Positions 1 to 11,603 of a stretch of DNA of 64,000 nt are shown here, piece after piece; the first letter of the stretch is position 1, and every line of letters starts with the position of its first letter. A program made the translations under genes and the position numbers. The notes under the pieces are model-generated. The model was given only the letters and a program-made list of their open reading frames with translations. It ran no database searches and was not told the origin of the DNA. Source of the DNA: Deuterostichococcus epilithicus (lineage: Eukaryota > Chlorophyta > Trebouxiophyceae > Prasiolales > Stichococcaceae). Location: assembly GCA_033439295.1 (NCBI GenBank), contig JAVTLE010000003.1, forward strand, positions 1,178,001 to 1,242,000, in the 5' to 3' direction.

Positions 1-1971
1 GGGAGGAGGAAGCAGAAAGGCGCAGCGGCCCACCGCGTCGGCGTCCCAGGCGAGCTTGCCGCCAAACACGTTCCAGACGCCATTCTCGTCCTGCTTCGCG
101 GCGCAGCGGTGGTTGATGACGATGTCGGCCAGCACCTTCACGCCCGCGCCCTGCAGCCCCCGCACGCACCTGCAGCAAGTTTGAAGATGAGCGTTGGGTC
201 GAGAAGTCTTCAAGTGAGTTGCTCTTCAAACGAGTTGCAATGCGAAGGTGGCCGGCACGTTCAGGCGCTGTGGCGTATGATGTCGGATCTACGCTGCGGA
301 GTTCCAGCGTTGCACTGGGTCCATCGCCGGGCACCTCAGGAACAGCTGCGTATGCATTCTAAACCCTCCGCCAGACGGCCGTGTCATGTTGCTGTGCCAT
401 CATTCGCTGGCCAACCTCAGCCATGGACGCTGGCCAGTTTGTTGTGCAGGCTGTGCAGCACAGTGCCTCTTCAATTGAGACTGAGGATGGCCGCACTGCT
501 TTGGGCCGTCCGCCGAGCTGCAGCCGCTGTTCGGATTGTGCAGGTCCGTCAACATGTCATTTACTACTCAGCAAAGGAGTTGAACGAAGATTGCACCGCT
601 TCAGGCTGTCCGCGGAGCCGTAGCCGCTGTTCAGGTTGTACAGGTCCGTTGGCATGTAGCCCTGCCGGCTGACGGAGGCTGTCGGCGGCGGCAGCCACGC
701 GAGGCTGAAGCCCGCGTCCGCGATCTCGCCTGCTGCGTGCTCCACCTGGCCCCACCAGTTGCCGCCGCTGGCCGATTCCCAGTTGAAGGCCTGCAGAGCC
801 GAAGGGCTTGTTGGCGACAGGTTCGTGCCATGCTCGGACACACAGGATTCCTGGCTGAAGCGGCCGTTTGAGGGACAGCCGGCCCCCTGGCTCATTGTTG
901 CATGCTGCCGCATGCCTCACCAGCCAGCGAGTGCAGCCTCTGCACAGCGACCCGTTCGACTGCGCGACGCTTCTGCCACCAACACAGCGCGGTGCAGTCC
1001 ACGACGGTGCCGGGCAGCTCCCCGACGATCAAGTTGATGCCAAGAGGCCTTCTGAGTGCGTGCATCAGCAGCAACCTGTGTGCGATCTCAGGGCGCCCAG
1101 GCCAGGCGCGGCACGACAGTGACAAACAAACCTGCAGCAGGATCTCGTGGCCAGAGCCCTCTGCACGGACGTCGCCGGCGCCGCCTGGCAGCTCGTCCAG
1201 GGCAGGAGCCGCGGGCGGCGTCCACTCCGACTTCTGCTCGCCGACAATCGGGTCTGGTGCCGGCCGCGCCTGCTGCGCCTGCTGCTCTGGCGGCGCCACT
1301 GCCGGCGCCGCTGCCTCCTGCCGCTGCTGCGGCTGCTGCTGCCGCTGCGGGCGGGGTGGCGACGGCGACGGCGGCGCCTGCTGCGCCTGCCGTAGCGCCG
1401 CGGGCANCTCGGCCAGCGGCACCGGCGTGTCGGGCTGCACGCCCGCACCGGCCGCCTCCTCGTCTGCGGCCCGGAGCTCAGCCTCCAGAGCGTCCAGCAG
1501 CTTCCGCGCGTCCTCCAGGCTGGAATCCTGCGGGATGTGCATTCGAAGCCCATCCAATCGGCAGATGGTGATTGCAATGCATGTGCTTATGCTCAAGCAT
1601 ATACTCGGAGTGGCAGGGGAGGCTGCATGCGCACCGCTTTTCTGGAGGGCATGCAGCCTGCTCGTCACGATCAGACCACGATGACGGAGACTCACCGGCT
1701 GTACTGATGCTGACGCTTCACGCGACGCCTCCTCCGCCGCTTGGCGTAGCCGCTCGACAGCCGCCTGCGCACTCTGCGACGAGCCCTGTTTCCGCGGCTG
1801 CGTGGCCGTGGCTGCCATTCGCCTGCCGCTGCGACGCCGGGGGCGAGCCGCGAGGGGCGCAGCTGCCGGCGGAAATGCTTGCCTCGAAACGGGCCTGCAG
1901 CACAACAGGATTGCTTGTTTACAAGGCGTGGTCTTTCTGTGCTGTTGCGAGCGAGTGGTTGAGGCTGTCAC
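1..1971 (-). CDS. Alpha-amylase (GH13), plastid-type, 5' part; runs off the left edge
   Basis: Endo-acting starch hydrolase, here only its N-terminal part. Exons on the minus strand: 1971-1696, 1527-1132, 790-597 and 169-1; all phases agree. The first 92 residues are Ser/Arg/Ala-rich and resemble a plastid presequence. Residues 93-224 are a Pro/Gln/Ala-rich low-complexity stretch with one N base at 1407. The GH13 barrel begins with GHEILLQAFNWES, then WLPPPTASVSRQGYMPTDLY, then DIVINHR, the GH13 conserved region I. The last visible exon may end at a GTGGGC donor near 34. Catalytic Asp/Glu/Asp lie off the edge. The extension suggests a plastid isoform (inference). It is divergent from the gene at 2531. 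Family call is firm; the ATG at 1971 is the first in frame but unproven. Confidence 0.88.
505..657. repeat. Two-copy repeat with exact 100-bp offset, straddling an amylase exon end
   Basis: Bases 505-557 align with 605-657 without gaps at about 81% identity (10 mismatches in 53). The right copy is coding (the PTDLYNLNSGYG part of the amylase exon). The left copy lies in the next intron and is not coding. Similarity fades but continues into 458-504 versus 558-604, so the unit is probably about 100 bp. A weaker third copy near 405-457 is possible. Confidence 0.6.
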
Positions 1972-2530
1972 ATATTCACCCGTGCGCGCTGTGACTGGCG
2001 AGTGTTCTCATCGGGTAGACCAGCCGAGGCCCGCTGCCAAGAACCACGATATGTCACCTACAGTTGGTATGATTTGTGCAGGGCGTTTGAATCTATGACA
2101 AAAGCAATTTGAAATGCTGATGGTCAAGCTCTCTGGCAGATCCGCTCAACCTTGATCGCTAAAACAATCAAATAGTAGTAAACTCAGAGCATGCACAGCG
2201 AGCCAGCTTCAATCGTGGATTGAAGCAAGATCCTACTCTTGCGGACACCAGCATTCAGCATGCCGGCTAGTGAACGGCCCACACTCAACGCCTTCGTCAT
2301 CGGCCCCTTGTTGCTACCTCGCTGCTTGTCCGCAGGACACTCAACTGGCGGCATCACTGCTCGGTGCCTGTCATCTAGGCGAGCCACTGGAAGCAGCTGT
2401 GTGAGGTCTGGGACACGGAGTTTCACCCTAGCTGCGCGCACGCGCCGTTCGCGCGTCAATCAATGATTGAACCCCGCCAACCATTTGCAGCCTGCTTCAC
2501 CTTACGCCTGCGCTCCCTCTACAGACTGAA
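1972..2530. promoter_or_regulatory. Divergent intergenic region between amylase and the small secreted protein gene
   Basis: 559 bp between two start codons on opposite strands, so it must carry both promoters and 5' UTRs. Base composition is less GC-rich than the exons. I see no convincing TATA box or conserved motif. Confidence 0.45.
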
Positions 2531-3234
2531 ATGGCTCGCTCTACACGTACAATTGCCGCTCTGGCGCTGCTAGCACTGCTGGCGGTCCACGCCGTCAGCG
2601 CAACCAAGGCAAATGACGATGTCGCTTCGGAGTCCGGCGTCGTCACGGCCGCGGCTGAGGTGTGTATTTACTGCGTGGAACAGCACCTCTTTGATGCAAG
2701 TTCTTTGCTGGACACAACCCTCGCAATTCCCGTAGGTCCCGTTTGCTTGATCCTCTCGCTGGGTCCAAGGCCGAGGGCCATTGGAAACAGAAACCTAGCT
2801 GCGCATTGCAGTGCAAGAGGCACAGTCCGTTTCCTGCGCTGCCTGCGTGCGTGTGCATGCGATGCGCGCGTGATGAGATTGTAATTGCTCTGGCTCGATG
2901 ATGTCGAGGACCAAAGAACAAGAACGGGGCAGATGTTCATTGTACAATGCTCATGCAGAATGCCGCCATGCCCCGAGCGCTGACGACCAGTCGTTACTCG
3001 AACCGCCGCCAGCTGCTCGACGATGACGACGACAGCAATTATGGCCTGTCGCCTTCTGATGAGGGTATGGCACCACCTGCTGTATGGAGCTGCCCGAGTT
3101 GCTTTAAAGGCGGCTGAAGGGCCACTCGACTTGCTGCTCGCATGTATGGGCATGAGTGCTGATGGTAGTGGGATCTGAGTTCCCGTCCTCGGTGCTTCTC
3201 TGCAGATGATGAGGCGGGTCATGACGAGGATTGA
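2531..3234 (+). CDS. Small secreted acidic protein, unknown function
   Basis: Three exons, 2531-2659, 2959-3064 and 3206-3234, splice in phase to about 87 residues. The protein starts with a clear signal peptide (MARSTRTIAALALLALLAVH, cleavage probably after AVSA, residues 21-24). It continues as a short hydrophilic chain. A dibasic site lies directly before an acidic run (NRRQLLDDDDD), and the C-terminus is also acidic (DDEAGHDED). There is no Cys in the mature part and no recognisable domain. The dibasic site next to an Asp cluster could be a processing site, giving a secreted peptide or cell-wall/Ca-binding protein (inference). No family recognised. Confidence rests on the signal peptide and on three junctions agreeing in phase. 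Confidence 0.65.
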
Positions 3235-4009
3235 CTTCCCGCCGCTCGTGGTGGCACCAACTTCTATGAAGATGCCCGATGCAAATTACAGCATTGCACT
3301 ATGCATACAGCTGGGAACGAAGGGGTTGCCTGTCCTCTATCGCTGTTTATTGGACAGGCGGCTGGCAACTGGATTCTGGATAAACAAGCAACTTTGCCGA
3401 TGTCAGCCTGGCGTACGAGGTGTGGAAGTGTTGAAGTGTTGAAGTTTGCTATTACTACTGCTAAAACTACTAATTCACTTGGTTCTGCGTAAGAGCTTCT
3501 ACAACGGTTGCCTCGAGACAATCCCATCAGTTCAATCAATTGACCGCCGATCAGAACGTCAGTCAGGATTCGAGAAAGTTATTGACCATTGACACTGGTT
3601 CACCTGGTAGGTACTCGCCTAGCTTCGGATTGCGACTCCCCTGGCTGGCAGGACTTTCGACTCAAAGTAGCAACTCCTGCGGTGTCGCGAAGCATGACTT
3701 CTTGACGGCGGATATTTCGCCGTTGGTTCTGCATACTCGTACGGTTCCGCAGCAATCAAAGTTGGCAGCTTGGCAAATCTTGGAACCCAAAACGGTTGTT
3801 ACACCAACCTCGCTGGCGAAACAGCGCTGGAGACTTTTCGAAACAAATGCTTGAGCATGCTGTGCTCCAGCCCTCGCTACCGCCTGTGATCAAAGGTGGA
3901 ATGCTGGTGTCACCACAACAGTACTGATGAATGGATCAATCAGCACCAAGAGTGAGTCTCAGTGAATGTGCCAGCACCTTCCGCCCTGGCGACGTCCAGG
4001 ATCAGAGCC
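3235..4009. other. Convergent intergenic stretch
   Basis: 775 bp between the 3' ends of two genes, with lower GC than the flanks. The open frame at 3540-3854 shows no domain, coding bias or splice continuation. I see no gene here; it should hold two 3' UTRs. Confidence 0.5.
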
Positions 4010-5124
4010 TCACGTCCGAATCGTGTGGAACTCTGCATTCCCGAGGCTACGGCCTGACAGCGCAGCCAGCACCCCCCAATGCGACACGAGCGCAATCGAG
4101 CTCTCAGGGCGGCTCAGCAGCAAGGTCCGGAGGTTGTCCATGCGCCGGTCGAAACTGTCTGCATTTGCACGAAGTACGTCAGTTACTGTGTCTATCAACT
4201 ATTGTGGCTTGCAGCTGGTGCTGACGCTTGGAGGCTTCTCGGTGTGCATGACAAGCGATCACCATAGCACCATGCGCAAGACTAACAAGGAACCCACCGT
4301 CAGACTGCAGGGAGACGGCCCTTAGATCCTCAGGATCGTCAGTGTGCCACCAGGCGTCGTCTGGAAGCGCGGCAAAGTCAAATGCCGACCACTGCGCCAG
4401 CAGCTCTGCCTTGGGTCTGCCCACCTGTGCATCAAACCAGCACAGATAGGTACAGAGGGAAGGCACATGGGTTTTGCCTGTGTGCGCATCATTGTGCGCA
4501 TCATGGATATGCGCCCATCTGCAGAGCAGAACGGGACAGAGCCCGGCTGCGCACGTCAGAGGCGTGGTACAGCCGCTCCGAGGCCCAGTGTGATACCATC
4601 CGCTTGCCTTCGAAACCCTGAAAAGCCAACTCAGCCGTCTGCAGTGCCCTGTGCACAAAAGGGTCCGCTTTGTGTGAATAAAGGTCAATCAGGAGGTTGC
4701 GGTGAATGCAGCTTCAGACCCACAGCATGCGATGTGCAGTGGGTTTCGGCAGGCATGTGTGGACGCTGTGTTGGCGATTCACCTCGTAAGAGGGCTGCAA
4801 ATGATCAGCTCGGGCGGCGGTGACAAACGTGGCACAAAAGCAGCGGCGGCCGCAGCCTGGTGCTTGCCCCTTGGCGTCAAGACGGTGTCGTACCTGCATT
4901 AGAGCTGCAGTGCAATCAAGCGCGGCCATAAGCAGGCGCCAACCTCCACGGTCAGAGAGTGCACGGCGCCGAACACCAACACCGACTACAGACACTCACA
5001 TGAGTGGGTCCTGATAGTTGTCGGGGCTCCTCGCAAGAAACGCGTTCATCTCTGTCTCGCCGTGCCGCAGCAAGTGCAGCGTCTTCTGTGCCGCGTGCAA
5101 GCATGCAGCGGGCGGCACTGCCAT
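4010..5124 (-). CDS. Histidine phosphatase superfamily protein (phosphoglycerate mutase-like)
   Basis: Five minus-strand exons (5124-5000, 4893-4783, 4648-4555, 4424-4298, 4158-4010), all in phase, give 201 residues. LHLLRHGETEMN near residue 20 carries the phospho-acceptor His of the RHG motif. VLTPRGKHQA and CSPLTR follow, and the second catalytic His is in VSHWGVLAAL near the C-terminus. These are the histidine-phosphatase landmarks. The YQDPLMYDTVLTPRG stretch resembles small plant phosphoglycerate mutase-like proteins of unsettled substrate, so it should not be called glycolytic. No targeting peptide is obvious. The chosen start, 5124, gives a compact domain; an in-frame ATG at 5343 would add about 73 residues without domain character. 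It shares a 349-bp divergent promoter region with the SelM-like gene. Confidence 0.85.
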
Positions 5125-5473
5125 TGCTGATCGGTGCCTGACCTGCAGTCCTGGCAGGGCGGAAGCAAGGAGCTTTCTGCTGCGTCCCACCCTGCCGCTG
5201 CCAACGTGGGACTGCAGCACTGGACACCAGTCCGCCGTGCCGCGACCGCCGGCAGGAAGGCAAACTGGCTTGGCAGGCAGCGCAAGCGGCGCGGGCATGT
5301 CACAGATTCTTGGGATTGACATGCACTTGCGGTGGTAATGCAAATTCGAAGCCGATTCGAAGCGACAGCAAGCAACACATCACTGGACATCCGCGAAAGG
5401 GGGGGAAGATGCAGCCGAGGGACTTGCGCGTACGAGCAGTCATGAGCAGCGTCACTCTTCCGTTTGCAGCAGC
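5125..5473. promoter_or_regulatory. Divergent promoter region, phosphatase / SelM-like gene
   Basis: 349 bp separate the two start codons. It must hold both promoters. No clear TATA box or repeated element is visible. Confidence 0.45.
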
Positions 5474-6447
5474 ATGAAGCGCATCGCCGCCGTACTGTTT
5501 CTCCAGGTGAGTTGCAGCTGCACGCGGTCCATGCTCGCCGTGCACACGCACTCGCTAATTCGCCGTCCACCGACATGATCCCCCAGTCTGGCAGTTCTGA
5601 GCTCCACATCCGACGACGACCGCAGGTGCTGCTGGTGTGCAAGCTTGCCGAGGCGAACCTGCCGGTGCCTCCACTCGAACTCCTCAAGCGCATCGACCGG
5701 CTGGAGTTCAAAGTGCGCAACTCCCCCTCCCATTCCGCGCACGCCCCGCCACTGTGCCTTGCTGCAGCTGGTTGGCTCTGTGCAAGTAAGCAAACGTATC
5801 CTGCATGCCATCTGCCAGCTGATCTCATCGCTGATGTTCGCTGCCTCACTGTGACCTTGCACCTACTTCCGCAGTCGTGCCCCGGCTGCCGTCTCAATTT
5901 GCAGGGCGAATTGAGAAATTTCCTGCACAACGAGGTCAAGCTGAACAGGATCCCCGACGTCACCGTCGTTTTGTGAGCGCCTTTCATTGTCCTCAACTCT
6001 AGCCCAGCCTGGGCTGCTCACCCGCTGCTGCGTGCCACTGATGCACCCTGTCAGGAAGGCCAGACAGTCGATCACGTGCATCTATTTGATTCTTGTCACT
6101 GATTGTTGTCGCTGCCCTCCTGCAGCATTCCTGCGCACCGACCGGAGCTGCATTACCTGGACGCCGACGGCAACACGGTGCCGCCCGCCCCTTGACATGT
6201 CCCTTACTGCGATGAGACTGCCATCTGTTTGCGACGCCAGTAGGACATGGACATCACCGATGCGATTGCCTCTGCGCAGTGGCACTACCTTTCGATAGTG
6301 CACCAGTGCTCCAGGCTTGCATTTGCCCTTGGTCATCTGATAGTAGTTGTGAAGCGTCGATCTGTTTCATAACAGATTGGCGGCATTGTCGTGGACCGGC
6401 AGCCACTTCACGACATCAGGGTCCTGCTGGAGGAGCTTGGCTTCTAA
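5474..6447 (+). CDS. SelM/Sep15-family ER thiol-disulfide oxidoreductase, cysteine form
   Basis: Six exons: 5474-5506, 5626-5712, 5875-5972, 6126-6177, 6244-6297 and 6376-6447. They give about 131 residues. An N-terminal signal sequence (MKRIAAVLFLQVLLVCKLAE) directs it to the ER. The redox site is SCPGCRLNLQ, followed by ELRNFLHNEVKLNRIPDVTV, then PELHYLDADGN, and the C-terminal block HDIRVLLEELGF. This is the thioredoxin-like layout of selenoprotein M and Sep15, small ER proteins linked to glycoprotein folding and Ca homeostasis. In many SelM proteins the second redox residue is Sec (TGA); here the codon is TGC, so no SECIS is needed. The junction after 6297 (GTGCAC donor) is the least certain. 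Confidence 0.78.
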
Positions 6448-6661
6448 TTCAGCTGCAGCTGCAGCAGCGGCGTTGACAACGCAGCTCGCCCCGTCTAGAG
6501 GGGCGAGTGCTAGTGGCCGCTGCGGCCGCCAGCATTTGCGACAGGGCGGCAGCAAACGCTTCGGTTCCCTCAGAGAGACAGCGGGAGCCGATCCTGGCGA
6601 GCAGCCGCAGCGCAGCAGCAGCCAGAGGCGCTGCGGGGGAAGCCCGCCGTCTGGCGGCACT

Positions 6662-8407
6662 ATGGCGCGCCTGCTGAAGGCGCGCTGTGTGCCGACAACT
6701 TGCCAACTGTGCCACCTTGCCCTGCATCGCAGTAAATCGCCTGCTGTTTTGATGCAGTTTTGGCGCACAAACAGTTTACATCCAGTGCTCGGGCGGGCAC
6801 GCAATATTGGTGCTGGCCGGCTCCAGATATATGTTGCCTGGCAACGCGATTTGTAGTGCTTCCAGCGGGATGTATGCGCCGCCCCGGAGGTCCAAGGTGC
6901 CGCACGCAGCCCCTGAAGCTGAACCGCTCGTTGTGTCCTGGCCGCAGCAACTGGACCCGGTCATCTCGCAGTACCGCGACCGCCGCTTCGAGGGCAGCCA
7001 GGAGGCCTTCGAGCAGGCGCTGCGCATGTCGACCACCGTGTACGTCGGCAACCTCTCCTTCTTCACCACCGAGGAGCAGATCTACGAGGTGGAATCTTGT
7101 CCCTCGGCAAGTGCCAAATTGTGAACTTTTCGAGATGTTGACTGGTCAACTCGCGCGCACAGGTGTCAAGTGTCACGGACCAGCAAGATCGGTCAAATGC
7201 AGCCTGCCGCCGCAGGCGCCTCTGCAGCTGTGTTTCAAAGTGAAATTGCCAACAGGCCGCTGCCGACCGCTGCATTGCAGGTCTTCTCCAAGGTGGGCGA
7301 CGTGAAGCGCATCGTAATGGGGCTGGACAAGCAGCAGCTGACGCCCTGCGGCTTTTGCTTCGTGGTCTACTACACCCGCCCCGACACCGAGGACTGCGTC
7401 AAGTGCGCGCCCTAAACCCTCAAATTCTCTCACGCTCCTTGCTAGACCCCACCGCGCGAGGCCGCACACTCGGGGCCTGCACGCACCAGGCTCGCTGTGA
7501 GCCGCAGCAGTGCGGGATGCTGGCCGCACGGCGATCTGCGGCAATTGTCTGCGTGCAGGGCAAGCAGACGGCGGAGCTGGCGGAGCACTCTTCGGCTGTG
7601 ATCTTCGGGCCTGACGTGCCCAGATCCATTGATGCGCCCTCGCTGCTTTGACGCGCCTTGCATGTAAACCCTTCAGGTACATCAACGGCATGACGCTGGA
7701 CGACCGGCCGGTGCGCGCCGACTTCGACTGGGGCTTCAAGGAGGGCCGCCAGTTCGGGCGCGGCCGCTCCGGCGGCCAGGTGATCGGCGGCCGTCGCTTT
7801 GTCCTCCTGCGCCCTGGTGCTGCGCTGCTCTGCAGAGTCTCGGCAGCAGGCTGTCCTGTGACGCTCACGCGTGGTTCTGCCATCGTTGCTGCCTCCTTGC
7901 TTGCCCCGGATTGCGTCGAGGTGTATTTCAGTATCTGACGAAGTGTGCTGATGCTTCCAGGTTCGAGACGAGTACCGCATGGACTTTGACCAGGGGCGGG
8001 GCGGCTACGGCCAGGTGTGCCAGGTTCTGTCGCTGACCACGTATCAATATGCGCAGGACTGATAGCACCATCATGCTCACTCCTGCGTTGCGATCAGGTC
8101 AAGGCTGACTTCTACTGGGGGTTTCTGTTGCACAGCAGCTGTGGTAACACGACCAGATGCCCAGCCTCTCCCCGTCCTTGCTGAAGCTGTGTAGTCATGA
8201 TGTGCGCAGATCTTCAGACAGGAGCTGGAGCTGCGGCGAGCGGCCATTCAGCACCAGCAGCGGCAGTACGGCGAGGGGCAGGACCAGGACTCCCCGGCGG
8301 CGGCCGCGCCTGCCGCCAAGCGGCAGCGGGTGTCGGCGAACGACGGCGCCGCGCCGCCGNTGCGGCGGCGGGACTCGGACGATGAGGACGAAGACGACAA
8401 GCAGTGA
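6662..8407 (+). CDS. NCBP2: Nuclear cap-binding protein subunit 2 (CBP20)
   Basis: Small subunit of the nuclear cap-binding complex, which binds the m7G cap of RNA polymerase II transcripts with CBP80. Six exons (6662-6688, 6948-7088, 7281-7402, 7677-7779, 7961-8014, 8210-8407) give 214 residues. The RRM shows RNP2 VYVGNLSF and RNP1 GFCFVVYYT. The N-terminal ISQYRDRRF and the C-terminal block [20 protein letters not shown], then [16 protein letters not shown], are diagnostic of CBP20. Both cap-stacking regions are intact. The last exon adds an algal tail that is Gln/Ala-rich, has a basic KRQR patch and ends in an acidic run ([10 protein letters not shown]); one N lies at 8360. It is head-to-tail with the SelM-like gene, 214 bp away. 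Confidence 0.95.
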
Positions 8408-8927
8408 ACAAATATGGAGAAAGGCGGGTTGTACGTGCGTGGGCCTCCAAGAAGTCTGCAGGCGGCAGAAAGGGGTTGAGATCTCTTACAGCCGGAGCAG
8501 CCGGCCATGCCTGGCCACGATGGCGGAGCCTGCCAGTCGACGCATGTTGCAACATTTTACGTCAGCTCTGGCAGCCTCCCGTTGCACATCCAGCTGGAGC
8601 TGGGTTCTTCAGGTGCATCCCAGTGTGCTTCGCAGGGCTTGGAACACCTCAGATATTAGCCAGACCTCAGAGATACAGACTGTCATTGCTATGGTTGCAA
8701 TGACGGTCAGGCCGTTCCTAATGACAAGGCAGCGCTGGTTGTGTGAAATTGCCAAGTCACATGCTGGTCTGCATTGCACAAGGTCACAGGATGGTCGCTC
8801 GTGGCAGTCCACTGGCGGGTTTCGATGGGGAGCGCGTTCACGCATAATGCTTCAGACCTCGGCACTCCGCCTCACGGCATCAAGCACAGAATAGCACAAG
8901 AGCAAGTGCCTGTCCAGCTGTATCTGG
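8408..8927. other. Convergent intergenic stretch
   Basis: 520 bp between two stop codons. Only 3' UTR sequence is expected, and I see no gene. Confidence 0.5.
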
Positions 8928-11117
8928 TCACGCGCTTGACCTCATCAACAGCAGCGAGGACCACCATCCGCAGGCAATGTCGTCCACCTTCGACCCGCCT
9001 GGCAGCAGCACCACCTTCACAGGCGCCCGCCGGCTGACTGCATCCCCTGTGCCCAGCTGGCCCCACTTGCCCCAGCCGCACGCAAAGGCCTCACCGCAGG
9101 CGGTCTGAAACACTGTGTGCCGTGCGCCACAGGCCACCTACGAACAGACCATGGCCTCTGTGCTGCGAGACCAGACCAGACACACTCATGCTCTTGCGGC
9201 ATGCAGAAGATACTACGTGGCCATCGCCACGCGACTGATGCTCATAGGCTGCGGAGCATGTGAGGGTGTTGCCTCTGCTAAACCACTGCGCAGGTGGAAC
9301 ATGGCTCGACACATGGCGCGTCCCCAGCAGAAAAGCTCCACGACGGCTGCACAAGCGCAATCTCTTCGGCCACCTTCACAATGTCGACATTCTCAAGGAC
9401 GGCGGCGTCCACGAGGTGGGGGCTGGTGCGCGCCGAGTCGTCGCTTAGGCCCAGCTGGCCATCGGAGTTCAGGCCCCAGCTGTACGCGCTGCCGTCCGTG
9501 AAACATGCTACGGTGTGGCCCAACCCCGCTGCAACCTGCACCATGTGCCCAAATTTGGATGCAAGGTTTCGAACTCGCATGCCTCTCTGCAAGTTTGCCT
9601 GCACTGCCCAGGCCTCATACTGTGCGCCGGGATGCTTGACACAAAGATGCAAAAAGTGTTGGGACTGGGGCCACGCTCAGACGCCAGCCCATCACAGGTG
9701 GGCTCGGACTCAATCACAGAGGAGCAGGCAGAGAGAACCTGCCTGCTTGCATCGCAGCTGCTGCGGCATGAGCACCAGTATCGGCGCCGTCACGCTGCCG
9801 CAGACGCCGCCGGTGCCGCACTGGCCATGCAGGCACCAGCCCCAGGCCAGCAGCGCGCCGGCCTGCGTCACCGCGCATGAATGCCGCGCCCCGCAGGCCA
9901 CCTGAGTGATGGTCGAAGAACCATAACGTGTGAGGTGTCATGTCTCAGGCAACGTCTGCTGTCCCTGGCCTCCCGGAAAGGCCTGGAGGCCGTTCCCTCT
10001 TTCATATGCAGCCCACCTGAGCGCCGGCGATCAAGCACCACCTGCCGTGGTCGCGGCGATTGCTCTAAAACCGGCATCCTTTCAGCATTTGCTGCTGCTG
10101 CAACGAGGGTCTCGCATTCGAAACACCACGGGCACAAGCGGTCGTGAGCAGACCTGCACGACGTGGTGCGCCGTGTCTGCACCGCCGACACCGCGTGGCA
10201 GCGTCACCCGCAGCGGCTGCTGCCAGCCATTGCCGCGGTTGCCGACCCCCAGCTGCCCGTCCTGATTGCTACCCCAAGCGAACAGGCCGCCGTTCTCTGT
10301 CACCGCCAGGCTGCGCAGAGATGAGCAATTGAAACGTGCCGGCGGTTCGTACTTGGTCAGTGGTCCAGATGACTGTGCCCAGGGGGTACCCTCTTGCACA
10401 GAGCAGGGCGTCGAGATGGAAGCAAGCCTCACCTGTGCTGTTCTCCGGCTGCGACGGCGGCCAAGGGCTCACCTATGCTCAGTCTCTCAGCTGCAGAGCC
10501 TGCTGCATCATCCTTGCTGCTCCCACCGTGCGTGCTGGCAACATCGAAACGCTCGAAGCCTGGGCGGGGTGCTGCACTGCAGCTGACTGCGCCGTCGGCG
10601 CTTGATACCACGACGTGGTCCCAGCCAAAGGCAGCTGCTGAAACGCCAGTGGCGATTTCTGCGGGGCGATCCCAAAGTCTGGAAGTGCATCATCTGAGCA
10701 TGCAGAATGGCACGAATTTTGTGCTGCACAGCATGCAGGAGCGCTTCTATCGCTGCAGGACCCACCTTTTGACTGCAACACCTCGGCAGGACGTTGGTCG
10801 TGCTGATCTGAGCCTTTTAAAACAGCGCTGGAATAGCAGAACAGAAAACCGCTCGCAGTGATGGTGCCGCAAATGCCAAACCCTGCAGAGAGTCAGTCAG
10901 AGGGCGACTCGCAAGCGTGCGCTCCAAAACAATGATCATTCAGACTTGCATGTCGTGGACATACATGCCAGAGCGACCGGTGAGCTTTTGCAAACAGTGC
11001 ACCTCCTTGGCACAGCCGGGTGCCGGGGTTGTCGAAGGTAGGCGCCGCGATCAACACGGGCGTCAGGACTGTGGCAGAGGTGTCACCCAAGAAGCCTGTG
11101 GCGTAGATGCGCTGCAT
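8928..11117 (-). CDS. RCC1-repeat (seven-bladed propeller) protein
   Basis: Six exons (11117-11003, 10658-10433, 10310-10154, 9901-9739, 9603-9374, 9137-8928), all in phase, give 366 residues, about one RCC1 propeller. Repeat marks appear in every exon: AAFGWDHVVVSSADGAV, GLFAWGSNQDGQLGVGN, VACGARHSCAVTQAGALLAW, AAGLGHTVACFTDGSAYSWG, then VACGARHTVF and ACGWGKWGQLGTGD. Such proteins serve as Ran GEFs, UVR8-type photoreceptors or adaptors. I do not see the Trp cluster of UVR8 or a nuclear signal, so the partner is unknown. The start at 11117 (MQRIYATGFLGD) is the best; an upstream ATG at 11267 lies in frame. Confidence 0.85.
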
Positions 11118-11603
11118 GTGCCCGTGCGGACGCGAACAATGGCCGCCTGCACCTCGAAAATTCTTTGTGCGGTTTCGGTGAGAACTCGCAGTCCCTGTAG
11201 CGGGTTTATCTAAGCGGTGGCTGGCGAACACATTCATGTAGGTTCCCTGCAACTTCAGGAGAGCCAACCCAGCTAGAGCGCAGGCGGACAGGATGAAGTC
11301 ATGCGAGGTCGGCGAGTGAACAGACTAACCTCCCGTCACAATACAAACGAACTCCAAGGTGGACAGACGTTCTTGCCCATTTCAGATACGTGTGGGCACG
11401 GTGCCAACCATGTCGCAGATACACTGCAAAGGTGCCCGGCAGAATGAGATGGCAGCACCGCAGCCATGAGTTTGCACCAATGCCCGAATTAAACCTCCCT
11501 CACAGCAGTTGTAGGCAGTGCTGAAAACACACACTCACCTCTGAAACTCAACTCAGATCTGAACCGAAGGCGTAAAAAAGGCTGCCATGCACTTTGCAGG
11601 ACG
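11118..11603. other. Intergenic, 5' of the RCC1 gene and 3' of pheophytinase
   Basis: 486 bp, expected to hold the RCC1 promoter and the pheophytinase 3' UTR (both genes on the minus strand). No other gene or motif is seen. Confidence 0.45.

Noticed and set aside
5875-5972. Selenocysteine TGA at the SelM-like redox site
   Set aside because: The codon is clearly TGC, giving CPGC.
8097-8128. Possible CBP20 exon reading KADFYWGF, similar to the ADFDWGF block
   Set aside because: It resembles the upstream block but lacks a clean donor in the right phase; the direct join 8014 to 8210 gives an in-frame end.
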